NCBI GenBank assembly: GCA_900751995.1
Contig: CAADTP010000080.1
Span: forward strand, 1 to 26,317
Direction of reading: 5' to 3'
Length of the DNA: 26,317 nt
Origin: Lachnospiraceae bacterium
Lineage (GTDB): Bacteria > Bacillota > Clostridia > Lachnospirales > Lachnospiraceae
The notes below the pieces were generated by a model, which saw only the letters and a program-made list of their open reading frames with translations, had not been told where the DNA came from and did not search any database. A program made the position numbers and the translations under genes. Positions 1-6,403 of the stretch are shown piece by piece (the first letter of the stretch is position 1; every line of letters begins with the position of its first letter).

Positions 1-1
1 T

Positions 2-1747
2 AATTATAAAATCGTAATATCTTCATGGACAGATGAAAGTACAGGCACAGTGTACCATGATTATGATACAGACGGCTGGAAATGGATCGATGTTCCAGGC
101 CAGGAGCTCCCAATCCTTGAGAGAACATCAGGATATGGTACATATTTTGGGCTTACTGCAATGGAAAAAAGTGCAGACGGAAACTGGCACCAGATTGCAA
201 GACGGATGTATGAGCTGGATACTTTGCCCGGTTATAATGGCGATGACAGTGGAAACTTCGGTGACAGTGGTCATGACAGTGATGATAGTGAGGAAAAAAG
301 CTTTTATAATCTGACATACGATTTGGAAGGCACAGCAGGAAATGAAGCCATGCTGCCGAACAATGAAACGACCATTGTGACAGACATACTGGATAAAACC
401 AGTGGCCAGCATCCGGTAAAAGATTATAAGCTGGAAATCATAGAACAGTCAAAACTGGCAGAAGCTACAGTTTCTCCGGATGGAAAGAAGCTTATAATTA
501 AATCCAACGATAAAACCGGTGTTGGCTGCTGTTATGTAGCAGTAAAACTTCTGGATAAAACCGGTGAATATAAAGAAGCCTTCAGAAAAGATATATGGTT
601 TGAAGTCAGCGAATTTATGCTGTTACCGGAGAATCTGACAGATAAGAATGGAAAGCTGCTTAATCCGGCTGTTGGAGAATCCATTAATCTCGCCAATTTA
701 AAAGTAAAACTGGTTCAGTATATAAACGGAAAAGGTGATCCCGTTGAGATTACAGGAAATGATATAAAAATCGTAGTGATGAGCTGGAAGGATACAGAAT
801 CCGGTAAACTGCAATATGATTACGATGATGAAGCATGGAACATGCAGAAAGTTTCCGGCCAGGAGCTTCCGATCATGACGAGAAAGTCCGATGATAATAC
901 AAGGCTTGCACTGTCTGCCATGCGAAAAAACAAAAACGGGGAGTGGGAGCGGCTTGTAAGGAAACATTTTGAGATTGGAGAAAACAGTTCAAAACACAGT
1001 CACAGCTGGAAAGCAGTAAAAACTGTTCAGGCAACCTGTACGTCAAAAGGAAGCAGAACCGATAAATGTACTTCCTGTGATGGTGTAAGAACCGTAACAC
1101 TTCCGGCAAAACATACCGCTGTAAAAGATGCAGCAGTTGCAGCGACAGTATTTAAAGCAGGAAAGAAGGAAGGAAGTCATTGTAAAGTATGTGGCAAAGT
1201 GCTCAGAAAACAAATTACAGTTGCCAAACTGAAACCGACGATTTCCCTGACTACATCTTCCCTGAAAATGAAAGCAGGTCAGTCTACCACTGCATTTAAA
1301 GCAGCTGGACTGGCGAAAGGTGATTATGTTACAAAGGTGACATCCGGAAATACAGGAATCGTAAAAGTATCTTCTGTGACAAAGAAGGGAACTTTCAGAC
1401 TGACAGCAGGTAAAAAGGCAGGAAGTACTACAGTTAAGGTTATTCTTGCAAGCAAAAAGTCAGCATCTTTTAAAGTTACCGTACAGAGAGGAGTAGTAAA
1501 AACTTCGAAAATTACTGTAAGCACTAAATCTGTGACACTCAAAAAAGGAACTACTTACCGTAAACTGGCATCTTCAGTTAAAGTCACTCCTGTAACCAGC
1601 CAGGAAAAAGTTACATACACATCATCCAACAAAAAAATCGTGACAGTAACATCCGGTGGTGTGATCAAAGGTCTGAAAAAAGGAACCGCAACGATCACAA
1701 TCCGAAGCGGCTCAAAGAGGACAACCTGTAAAGTTACAGTTAAATAA
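2..1747 (+). CDS. Secreted/surface protein with internal repeats and C-terminal Ig-like domains (5' end outside window)
   Basis: The frame is open from base 2 with no start, so this is the last 581 codons of a longer protein. Seen: two copies of a ~70-residue unit (fragment residues ~1-70 and ~252-325) sharing the patterns KIV-x-SW, YDYD, GQELPI and a closing R-(R/K)-x-(Y/F)E; a linker rich in Gly, Asp and Ser; a His/Cys-rich stretch with paired CxxC motifs (CTSCDG, CKVCGK), a pattern common in clostridial surface proteins; then two Ser/Thr/Lys-rich beta segments, the last ending GVIKGLKKGTATITI, typical of bacterial Ig-like group 2 (Big_2). It ends KVTVK with no LPxTG anchor. Inferred role: extracellular adhesin or wall-associated protein; any enzymatic domain would lie upstream of the window. 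The inferred start at the GTG at 50 is not used because the homology to the second repeat begins before it. Confidence 0.75.
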   Translation, partial: NYKIVISSWTDESTGTVYHDYDTDGWKWIDVPGQELPILERTSGYGTYFGLTAMEKSADGNWHQIARRMYELDTLPGYNGDDSGNFGDSGHDSDDSEEKSFYNLTYDLEGTAGNEAMLPNNETTIVTDILDKTSGQHPVKDYKLEIIEQSKLAEATVSPDGKKLIIKSNDKTGVGCCYVAVKLLDKTGEYKEAFRKDIWFEVSEFMLLPENLTDKNGKLLNPAVGESINLANLKVKLVQYINGKGDPVEITGNDIKIVVMSWKDTESGKLQYDYDDEAWNMQKVSGQELPIMTRKSDDNTRLALSAMRKNKNGEWERLVRKHFEIGENSSKHSHSWKAVKTVQATCTSKGSRTDKCTSCDGVRTVTLPAKHTAVKDAAVAATVFKAGKKEGSHCKVCGKVLRKQITVAKLKPTISLTTSSLKMKAGQSTTAFKAAGLAKGDYVTKVTSGNTGIVKVSSVTKKGTFRLTAGKKAGSTTVKVILASKKSASFKVTVQRGVVKTSKITVSTKSVTLKKGTTYRKLASSVKVTPVTSQEKVTYTSSNKKIVTVTSGGVIKGLKKGTATITIRSGSKRTTCKVTVK

Positions 1748-1756
1748 AAATTGTAC

Positions 1757-1791
1757 GAAAAAAGGGGGAATCACTTCTGTGATTCCCCCTT
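1757..1791 (-). terminator. Rho-independent terminator of the rubrerythrin gene
   Basis: An 11-bp perfect stem (GGGGGAATCAC at 1764-1774 with its complement at 1779-1789), TTCT loop, extended by A/T pairs. On the minus strand the stem is followed by a six-T run (plus-strand A's 1758-1763), so it terminates rubrerythrin. It also lies just after the stop of the rightward surface gene and may serve both, though the plus-strand side lacks a long T run. Confidence 0.85.
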
Positions 1792-1818
1792 AAAAAATCC
1801 TTATTTTATGCGGATTTC

Positions 1819-2364
1819 TTATTTACCGAAATATCTCTTAAGCAGACCAGCGAATGCTTTTCCGTGTCTAGCTTCGTCCTTAGCCATCTCGTGTACTGTG
1901 TCATGGATTGCGTCAAGGTCAGCTGCTTTCGCACGTTTTGCAAGGTCGAATTTACCTGCTGTAGCGCCGTTTTCAGCCTCTACACGCATCTGAAGGTTCT
2001 TCTCTGTGCTGTCTGTTACAACCTCACCAAGGAGCTCTGCGAATTTAGCTGCATGCTCTGCTTCCTCGTAAGCTGCTTTCTCATAGTACATACCAACTTC
2101 CGGATATCCTTCTCTGTGAGCAACTCTAGCCATTGCAAGATACATACCAACCTCAGAGCACTCGCCCTCGAAGTTCGCTCTCAGGTCTGCAAGGATGTCC
2201 TCGCTAACGCCTTTAGCTACACCTACAACATGCTCAGCTGCCCATGAGAGCTCGCCTTCCTGTTTCTGGAATTTAGAAGCTGGTGCTTTACATACTGGAC
2301 AGGCTTCCGGTGCCTGCTCGCCTTCATAAACATATCCACATACTGTACATACCCATTTAGCCAT
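1819..2364 (-). CDS. rbr: Rubrerythrin with N-terminal rubredoxin domain (reverse-rubrerythrin / NADH peroxidase type)
   Basis: 181 aa. The N-terminal rubredoxin-like iron site is plain: C6-x2-C9 and C22-P-x-C25. It is followed by a four-helix ferritin-like diiron domain with the expected Glu/His ligands (FEGECSEVGMY, YEEAEHA, KDEARHG). The rubredoxin-first order is that of the clostridial 'reverse' rubrerythrins, which reduce H2O2 to water with electrons from NADH via rubredoxin reductases; cytoplasmic. ATG at 2364 is preceded by AAAAGGAGA at good spacing. The promoter lies at the end of perR and carries a Per-box palindrome, so derepression by peroxide is expected. The gene ends in its own hairpin terminator. 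Confidence 0.95.
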   Translation of the reverse strand: MAKWVCTVCGYVYEGEQAPEACPVCKAPASKFQKQEGELSWAAEHVVGVAKGVSEDILADLRANFEGECSEVGMYLAMARVAHREGYPEVGMYYEKAAYEEAEHAAKFAELLGEVVTDSTEKNLQMRVEAENGATAGKFDLAKRAKAADLDAIHDTVHEMAKDEARHGKAFAGLLKRYFGK

Positions 2365-2425
2365 AGTAATGATCTCCTTTTCTTTTTTGAAATATATTGT
2401 TTGTTTTTGTTTCTTCTAAATTAAT

Positions 2426-2475
2426 AATAGTAATTATTACTATTTTATGATACCATGTGATCTTTGTTTTGTCAA
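2426..2475 (-). promoter_or_regulatory. rbr promoter with perfect Per-box palindrome
   Basis: Minus strand: -35 TTGACA (2470-2475, overlapping the perR stop codon), 17-nt spacer, -10 TATCAT (2447-2452). Directly downstream sits a perfect 9-1-9 inverted repeat, AATAGTAAT-T-ATTACTATT (2426-2444). Its TAGTAATTATTACTA core has the 7-1-7 geometry of PerR/Fur-family operators and recurs before perR. A bound repressor would block the promoter. Confidence 0.85.
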
Positions 2476-2876
2476 GCTTGTTTTTCTTCTTTTTTCAGGC
2501 ATTCCTTGCAGATTCCATAGAAGCTTGCATCTACGTCAAAGACTTTTCCGTGGATAAATTCTGCAGCTGCCTGTTCAAGAATTCCGTTAAGGCTGTCTGA
2601 CTGCATATCGATCACCCGGTTGCATCTGGTACACATGAAATGTGAGTGTGGTGCGACCCTTCCATCGTAGCGATCCGCGCTTCCGAAATTGGTCAGCTTC
2701 CGGATCTCACCGATGTCACTGAGAAGAGAAAGATTACGGTAGACAGTTCCGAGACTGATGTTCGGGTAGATCTGTCGAAGATTCTCGTATACTGTATCTG
2801 CCGTTGGATGATCTGTTCTGGATCTCAGAAATTCCTTGATGGACTCTCGCTGACGGCTGTATTTAAGTGCTGCCAT
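2472..2876 (-). CDS. perR: Peroxide-sensing Fur-family repressor PerR
   Basis: 134 aa, winged helix (residues ~5-80, SLGTVYRNLSLL recognition region) plus dimerisation/metal domain. Aligning to Bacillus subtilis PerR with an offset of 14, the regulatory Fe/Mn ligands are all present: H23, D71, H77, H79 and D90. The Asp at the D104-equivalent position favours PerR over Fur. The structural zinc cysteines are C82-x2-C85 and C123-x2-C126. TAGGAGG precedes the ATG. The promoter carries the same palindrome as rbr, so autoregulation is likely. perR and rbr are adjacent and co-oriented, with the rbr -35 box lying inside the perR stop region. Confidence 0.93.
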   Translation of the reverse strand: MAALKYSRQRESIKEFLRSRTDHPTADTVYENLRQIYPNISLGTVYRNLSLLSDIGEIRKLTNFGSADRYDGRVAPHSHFMCTRCNRVIDMQSDSLNGILEQAAAEFIHGKVFDVDASFYGICKECLKKEEKQA

Positions 2877-2897
2877 AATGTTTCCTCCTATCAGTAA

Positions 2898-2946
2898 TAG
2901 TAATTATTACTGATATTATAATACATGACAGAGGGAGGTTTGTCAA
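2898..2946 (-). promoter_or_regulatory. perR promoter with Per box
   Basis: Minus strand: -35 TTGACA (2941-2946), 17-nt spacer, -10 TATTAT (2918-2923; an overlapping TATAAT is also present), then AGTAAT-T-ATTACT (2899-2911) six bases on. A second, partly overlapping half-site copy, CAGTAAT (2892-2898), could extend the operator. Spacing and sequence match the rbr operator closely. Confidence 0.82.
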
Positions 2947-2950
2947 GAGG

Positions 2951-3076
2951 TTTGGATATGATTATCCTGAAATATTTTCATTTTATGAGTTGGATGTAAA
3001 TGAGTATTTTTACGCTGCAGGTGTAGGAGATATTTGCAACCCTGCAGAGGACTTACTTGATTCGGTTAAATGGTGA
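2951..3076 (+). other. Gene-free stretch 2947-3183 with a 41-codon protein-like open frame, possible gene remnant
   Basis: No gene with a start codon is seen between the perR promoter and the DUF3793 promoter. One frame is open from at least 2951 to a TGA at 3074 and reads like protein (GYDYPEIFSFYELDV, then AGVGDICNPAEDLL, ending VKW), but it has no ATG/GTG/TTG with a ribosome binding site. A 7-bp inverted repeat CTGCAGG/CCTGCAG lies within it. It may be the tail of a decayed gene or chance. Confidence 0.25.
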
Positions 3077-3183
3077 GAACTGGCAGTCGGATGTCTGACA
3101 GAGTGTTTGTTATAAGGAATATTGTGCCCTTAATGATAGGATTTTATCAGTAAAAATTCTCGGTGAAAATTTATAAAAATAAG

Positions 3184-3236
3184 TTGACAGAGACTAACTT
3201 TGGTAGTATATTTACAACAGTTAGAGAAATCTAACT
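3184..3236 (+). promoter_or_regulatory. Promoter of DUF3793-flavodoxin pair with operator-like inverted repeat
   Basis: TTGACA (3184-3189), 17-nt spacer, TATATT (3207-3212). Just after the -10 is AGTTAGA-GAAA-TCTAACT (3219-3236), a perfect 7-4-7 inverted repeat, and a further GACTAAC copy of the half-site lies in the spacer (3190-3196). A GTTAG/CTAAC half-site resembles operators of DtxR/MntR-family metal regulators; that assignment is inference. Confidence 0.7.
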
Positions 3237-3257
3237 AATATGTAAAGGAGAATGCAA

Positions 3258-3851
3258 ATGACTTGTGAAAAATTTGAATCTGTCATGGGTTATCATTGTT
3301 CCCCTGTATTAATGGGAATGAAACCGGCGAATCTTGTTTCCTTTTCCAAGGAAAAAATGCCGGAGCTGCCGGAGATCATTTCGGATTATGAGGAGAGTCT
3401 TGAACGGGAAGGTATCCGTATGGAGATCATTTGTGGATGCAGGAAGCATTATCTTCTTCTGGTATACCGGCCGGATATGCTGCAGGAATATCTTAAGCAG
3501 GATGAAGCCAGGAAACTTTTGCTTCAGGATGGGTATAATATAGATAGTTCTTTGGATGAGATGATCGCCCGTTTGAAGGAGAGATTTTTTCATAAGACGG
3601 AGTTTCCTCATGAGATCGGACTTTTCCTAGGTTATCCCATTGAAGACGTGAAGGGCTTCCGGAAGTTCGGAGGCAGTGGCTGCAAGATGTGTGGTTACTG
3701 GAAGGTTTATGATGATGTGGAGCAGGCTCGCAGGATTTTTGACAGCTACGATAAGTGCCGGGAGTTTACTGCGGCGCAGATCCGTGCGGGGTATTCGATT
3801 TTGCAGGTTGTTGGTATGAAGCATCTCTGTACATCTCAGATGTGCGTATAA
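3258..3851 (+). CDS. DUF3793 family protein
   Basis: 197 aa. The conserved core of DUF3793 is visible: FPHEIGLFLGYP followed by EDVKGF (residues ~118-135), then GCKMCGYWKVYDD and a Y-x-K-C segment. The molecular function is unknown; in clostridia the gene sits typically next to a flavodoxin, as here, suggesting a role in redox or iron-limitation response (inference). An ATG lies at 3252, only 1 nt after the AAAGGAG, so the ATG two codons later (3258, 7-nt spacing) is preferred. The start region has two extra Cys (C4 and one near residue 15) of unknown role. The flavodoxin follows after 30 nt with its own AGGAGG, so the two are probably co-transcribed from the promoter at 3184. Confidence 0.85.
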   Translation: MTCEKFESVMGYHCSPVLMGMKPANLVSFSKEKMPELPEIISDYEESLEREGIRMEIICGCRKHYLLLVYRPDMLQEYLKQDEARKLLLQDGYNIDSSLDEMIARLKERFFHKTEFPHEIGLFLGYPIEDVKGFRKFGGSGCKMCGYWKVYDDVEQARRIFDSYDKCREFTAAQIRAGYSILQVVGMKHLCTSQMCV

Positions 3852-3881
3852 TATAAAGTTTAAAAACAGGAGGTTTTTAAG

Positions 3882-4307
3882 ATGAGCAAGGTAGGAATTA
3901 TTTACTGGTCTTCTACAGGTAACACAGAGGCTATGGCGCAGGCTGTTGAGGAAGGTGCCAAGGCTGCCGGTGCGGATGTTGAGATTATGGAAGTGGCTGA
4001 TGCGGATGTGGATAAAGCGCTTTCTTTTGATGTTCTGGCTCTTGGTTGTCCGGCTATGGGGGATGAGGAGCTTGAGGAGGGTGAGTTTGAGCCGTTCTTC
4101 TCTGATCTGGAAGGCAAACTTTCCGGTAAGAAAGTTGCGCTTTTCGGTTCCTATGACTGGGGCGACGGAGAGTGGATGAGAACATGGTGCGGCAGAGCAA
4201 AAGACGCAGGCGCAGAGCTTGTTGATGATGAAGGACTCATTGTAAACAACACACCTGATGATGAAGGACTTGCAGCTTGCCGTGAACTTGGCGGAAAACT
4301 TGCATAA
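3882..4307 (+). CDS. Flavodoxin
   Basis: 141 aa, usual short-chain flavodoxin length. The FMN phosphate-binding loop WSSTGNTEAMA is at residues ~9-19. The second isoalloxazine-contact loop, LGCPAMGDEELEE, and the third, GSYDWGDGEWMR, follow in order. Very acidic, as for electron carriers. It carries low-potential electrons in the cytoplasm and can replace ferredoxin when iron is scarce. AGGAGG precedes the ATG. It is followed by a strong terminator at 4365, closing the two-gene unit with DUF3793. Confidence 0.95.
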   Translation: MSKVGIIYWSSTGNTEAMAQAVEEGAKAAGADVEIMEVADADVDKALSFDVLALGCPAMGDEELEEGEFEPFFSDLEGKLSGKKVALFGSYDWGDGEWMRTWCGRAKDAGAELVDDEGLIVNNTPDDEGLAACRELGGKLA

Positions 4308-4364
4308 GATCTATTAGATTTCAAATAAATAAAAACTGAGCAGAGCATTGGATTTTCAAACACA

Positions 4365-4421
4365 AACACCATCCGGACAGAAGGGATAGATATCTTTTTT
4401 GTCCGGGTGGTGTTTTATTTT
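4365..4421 (+). terminator. Terminator after flavodoxin
   Basis: A 14-bp stem with one G-T pair (AACACCATCCGGAC at 4365-4378 against 4401-4414), a 22-nt loop, and a T-rich tail TTTTATTTTG. Confidence 0.85.
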
Positions 4422-4490
4422 GAGTGAAAATATCTGCTTATTACTTTGAGGAAATATAGAAGAAATGAATATTAAGACAAAAAATCCTTG

Positions 4491-4519
4491 TTGATTTTAA
4501 TATTTACGTGTCCTAAAAT
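4491..4519 (+). promoter_or_regulatory. Promoter of the split ThrE exporter
   Basis: TTGATT (4491-4496), 17-nt spacer, TAAAAT (4514-4519), 40 nt before the chosen start of the exporter gene. Good spacing, imperfect hexamers. Confidence 0.55.
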
Positions 4520-4559
4520 AGATAAAAATGAAATAAAGCAGGAAAGTGAGGGATGCCGG

Positions 4560-5315
4560 ATGACGCGGGAGGAAGCGGAACAGTATTTATATTATGCGAT
4601 GACAATTGGTGAACAGCTTCTTTGCTGCGGAGCAGAGGTTGGACGTGTGGAAGATACCATACGGCGGATCTGCCTGGCATATGGAGCCACCCGGGCAGAT
4701 GTTTTTTCTATCACATCCAGTATTGTGACGACTATTTATGGAGAGGATTTCGGTATTTGCACCCAGACGCGGCGTGTGCCGGGAATGTCCAATGATCTGG
4801 GACGGCTGGATGACCTGAACCAGCTTTCCAGATACATCTGTGAGTATCGGCCGAAGCCGGAGGAGATCCAGAAGGGGCTGGAAAAGATCCGGGATAAACA
4901 AGGATATTCTTTTAAAACGCAGATTTTGATCTATGCTGTAATTTCAGGTTCTTTTTCTGTGTTTTTCGGAGGAGATGTCAACGATATGATTGCTTCTGCG
5001 CTGATTGGTATCGCCCTGAAGCTGTTTGAGGCTTTTGTAAAAAAGGGCGCATTAAACTCGCTGCTGACAGTGCTTCTTTGCTGCGGAGCCGGCGGAGTAC
5101 TTTCCAATCTTACAGTTCTGATCGGGCTTGGACATCATGCGGATCTGATCAGTATCGGAAATATCATGCTTCTGATACCGGGAATTGCATTTACCAATTC
5201 ATTGCGCGATATGTTTTCAGGAGATACCATTACAGGTTTGATCCGATGTATGGAGGCACTTTTGCTGGCATTGGTCGTGGGCCTTGGTTTTACGGTGGCG
5301 AATCTGTTGTTTTAA
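4560..5315 (+). CDS. Threonine/serine exporter family protein, large (ThrE/DUF1212) subunit
   Basis: 251 aa. The N-terminal ~115 residues are the soluble DUF1212 part (YYAMTIGEQLLCCGAEVGRVEDTI, a conserved Glu-containing segment near the start, and TSSIVTTIYGED). At least four hydrophobic helices follow, with the motif NIMLLIPGIAFTNSLRDMFSGDTITG, which is a family hallmark. In Corynebacterium, ThrE exports threonine and serine; here the two halves are separate genes. The frame is open further upstream to a TTG at 4488, but this has no ribosome binding site, while the ATG at 4560 has GAGGGA at 8 nt and begins exactly where the family begins. The partner gene follows 146 nt later, and an intercistronic 6-bp hairpin (5381-5410) lies between. 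The actual substrate is not visible from sequence. Confidence 0.88.
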   Translation: MTREEAEQYLYYAMTIGEQLLCCGAEVGRVEDTIRRICLAYGATRADVFSITSSIVTTIYGEDFGICTQTRRVPGMSNDLGRLDDLNQLSRYICEYRPKPEEIQKGLEKIRDKQGYSFKTQILIYAVISGSFSVFFGGDVNDMIASALIGIALKLFEAFVKKGALNSLLTVLLCCGAGGVLSNLTVLIGLGHHADLISIGNIMLLIPGIAFTNSLRDMFSGDTITGLIRCMEALLLALVVGLGFTVANLLF

Positions 5316-5461
5316 CCGAATCAGGGAAGTTCTCTTGAAGGTTACGAAAAGCAATAAGCAGTGAATGAGGAGTTTAGATACTGCATCAATTGCGGAGTAG
5401 CGAAATGCAGCAGATGATGGGAGTATTTGAGAGTAGTTATGATTTTATTCAGGAGGAAAAC

Positions 5462-5908
5462 ATGCGGGAAATCATACAGCTGGTCGTATCCTTCACAGGA
5501 TCCCTCGGCTTTGCGGCATTATTTAATATCCATGGAAAAAAACTCTGGTTTGCGGCATTGGGTGGATGTCTGTCCTGGGCTGTATATCTGGCAGTAGAGT
5601 TCATAACGCCAAGTCCGTATGTGTGCGGTTTCTGGTCAACAGTAGCTATTACTTTGTATGCAGAATGTATGGCAAGAATTCATAAAACGCCGGTAACTGT
5701 ATTTCTGGTTTCTGCGACAATTCCGTTGATTCCGGGAGCAGCACTTTACCGGACAATGAACTGGATGTTGATGAAGGACTGGGCAAAATTCCAGAAAGAC
5801 GGAATCTATACGATCCTTTTTGCGGTGAGCATGGCAGCAGGAATGACGCTGACGACCATTGCGTTCCGGATGGCGTGGCGGTGGATGTACAGGCAGAGGA
5901 GAATGTAA
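5462..5908 (+). CDS. Threonine/serine exporter family protein, small (ThrE_2/DUF3815) subunit
   Basis: 148 aa, almost entirely membrane helices (four to five). The motif PLIPGAALYRTMNWM matches the LIPG motif of its larger partner, as expected for a duplicated exporter half. Start chosen at the ATG at 5462 because AGGAGG lies directly before it at 5451; upstream in-frame codons (to 5390) have no ribosome binding site. It is presumed to form an inner-membrane complex with the product of the gene at 4560. The coding sequence ends about 20 nt before the promoter of the T-box leader. Confidence 0.87.
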   Translation: MREIIQLVVSFTGSLGFAALFNIHGKKLWFAALGGCLSWAVYLAVEFITPSPYVCGFWSTVAITLYAECMARIHKTPVTVFLVSATIPLIPGAALYRTMNWMLMKDWAKFQKDGIYTILFAVSMAAGMTLTTIAFRMAWRWMYRQRRM

Positions 5909-5928
5909 TACAGTATCGAAATTCCCCG

Positions 5929-5957
5929 TTTACAAACCATCGGAAATGTGTTACGAT
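5929..5957 (+). promoter_or_regulatory. Promoter of the metG leader
   Basis: TTTACA (5929-5934), 17-nt spacer, TACGAT (5952-5957). This predicts a transcript start near 5965 and a ~440-nt untranslated leader before metG. Confidence 0.55.
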
Positions 5958-5964
5958 TTTCCCA

Positions 5965-6376
5965 TATGGAAAACTCATGGAAGAAGAGAGTACATGTGTA
6001 CACCGTACTACAGGGAAATCCCCGGAGGACTTTTTAGATGCAGGCTGTGACGCAGTTGATGTCATAGATCTGCGGCAGAGTGAATGGTAAAGGTTCACTT
6101 TATGCAGGAGTTCCGAGACTGAGAGGGATGTGCAGGCGCAGATGGAAGATGGCTTCGGAGAGGCATTGCTGAACCGGTTTAAACGCGATAAACGAAGTGT
6201 GAATGTCCGATTTAACGGACACCGGCAGGCAGTGACAGGACCGCCTGTTATAGCGGAAGGGTATAGAGCTTGCTGTACCTGATGAGGTTTTTGCCGCGAG
6301 GCAGGAGCGAAAAGAAGTGGTAACACGGGTAATAACTCGTCTTCTCATATCATTATGGTATGAGAAGACGTTTTTT
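5965..6376 (+). promoter_or_regulatory. T-box riboswitch leader of metG
   Basis: The 3' part is unambiguous. The antiterminator is GAAG (6314-6317), a 7-nt bulge TGGTAAC (6318-6324), ACGGGT (6325-6330), loop AATA, ACTCGT (6335-6340), CTTC (6341-6344). The bulge begins UGGU, which would pair with the ACCA end of uncharged tRNA-Met. The competing terminator reuses the CTTC strand. Upstream, 6164-6234 folds into a long stem (CATTGCTG..CCGG against CCGG..CAGGCAGTG) capped by GTCCG/CGGAC, and 6241-6256 is CCGC-loop-GCGG with GTTA in the loop, placed where the F-box/Stem II pseudoknot is expected. I could not assign Stem I or the AUG specifier; AGAAGAGAGTAC near 5980 resembles a Stem I S-turn. The 5' edge is inferred from the promoter. 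Confidence 0.8.
6338..6376 (+). terminator. Regulated terminator of the metG T-box
   Basis: A perfect 12-bp stem (CGTCTTCTCATA, 6338-6349, with 6359-6370), 9-nt loop, six T's (6371-6376). It shares ACTCGTCTTC with the antiterminator, so the two structures are mutually exclusive. Confidence 0.92.
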
Positions 6377-6403
6377 ATTTTATATTTATGGAGGAAAGAA
6401 AAG

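Noticed and set aside
6100..6310. Resemblance to a TPP riboswitch (CTGAGAGGG near 6118 and ACCTGATGAGG near 6280).
   Set aside because: The matches are partial, the P4/P5 hairpin cannot be formed, and the downstream gene is metG. The T-box elements account for the 3' part.
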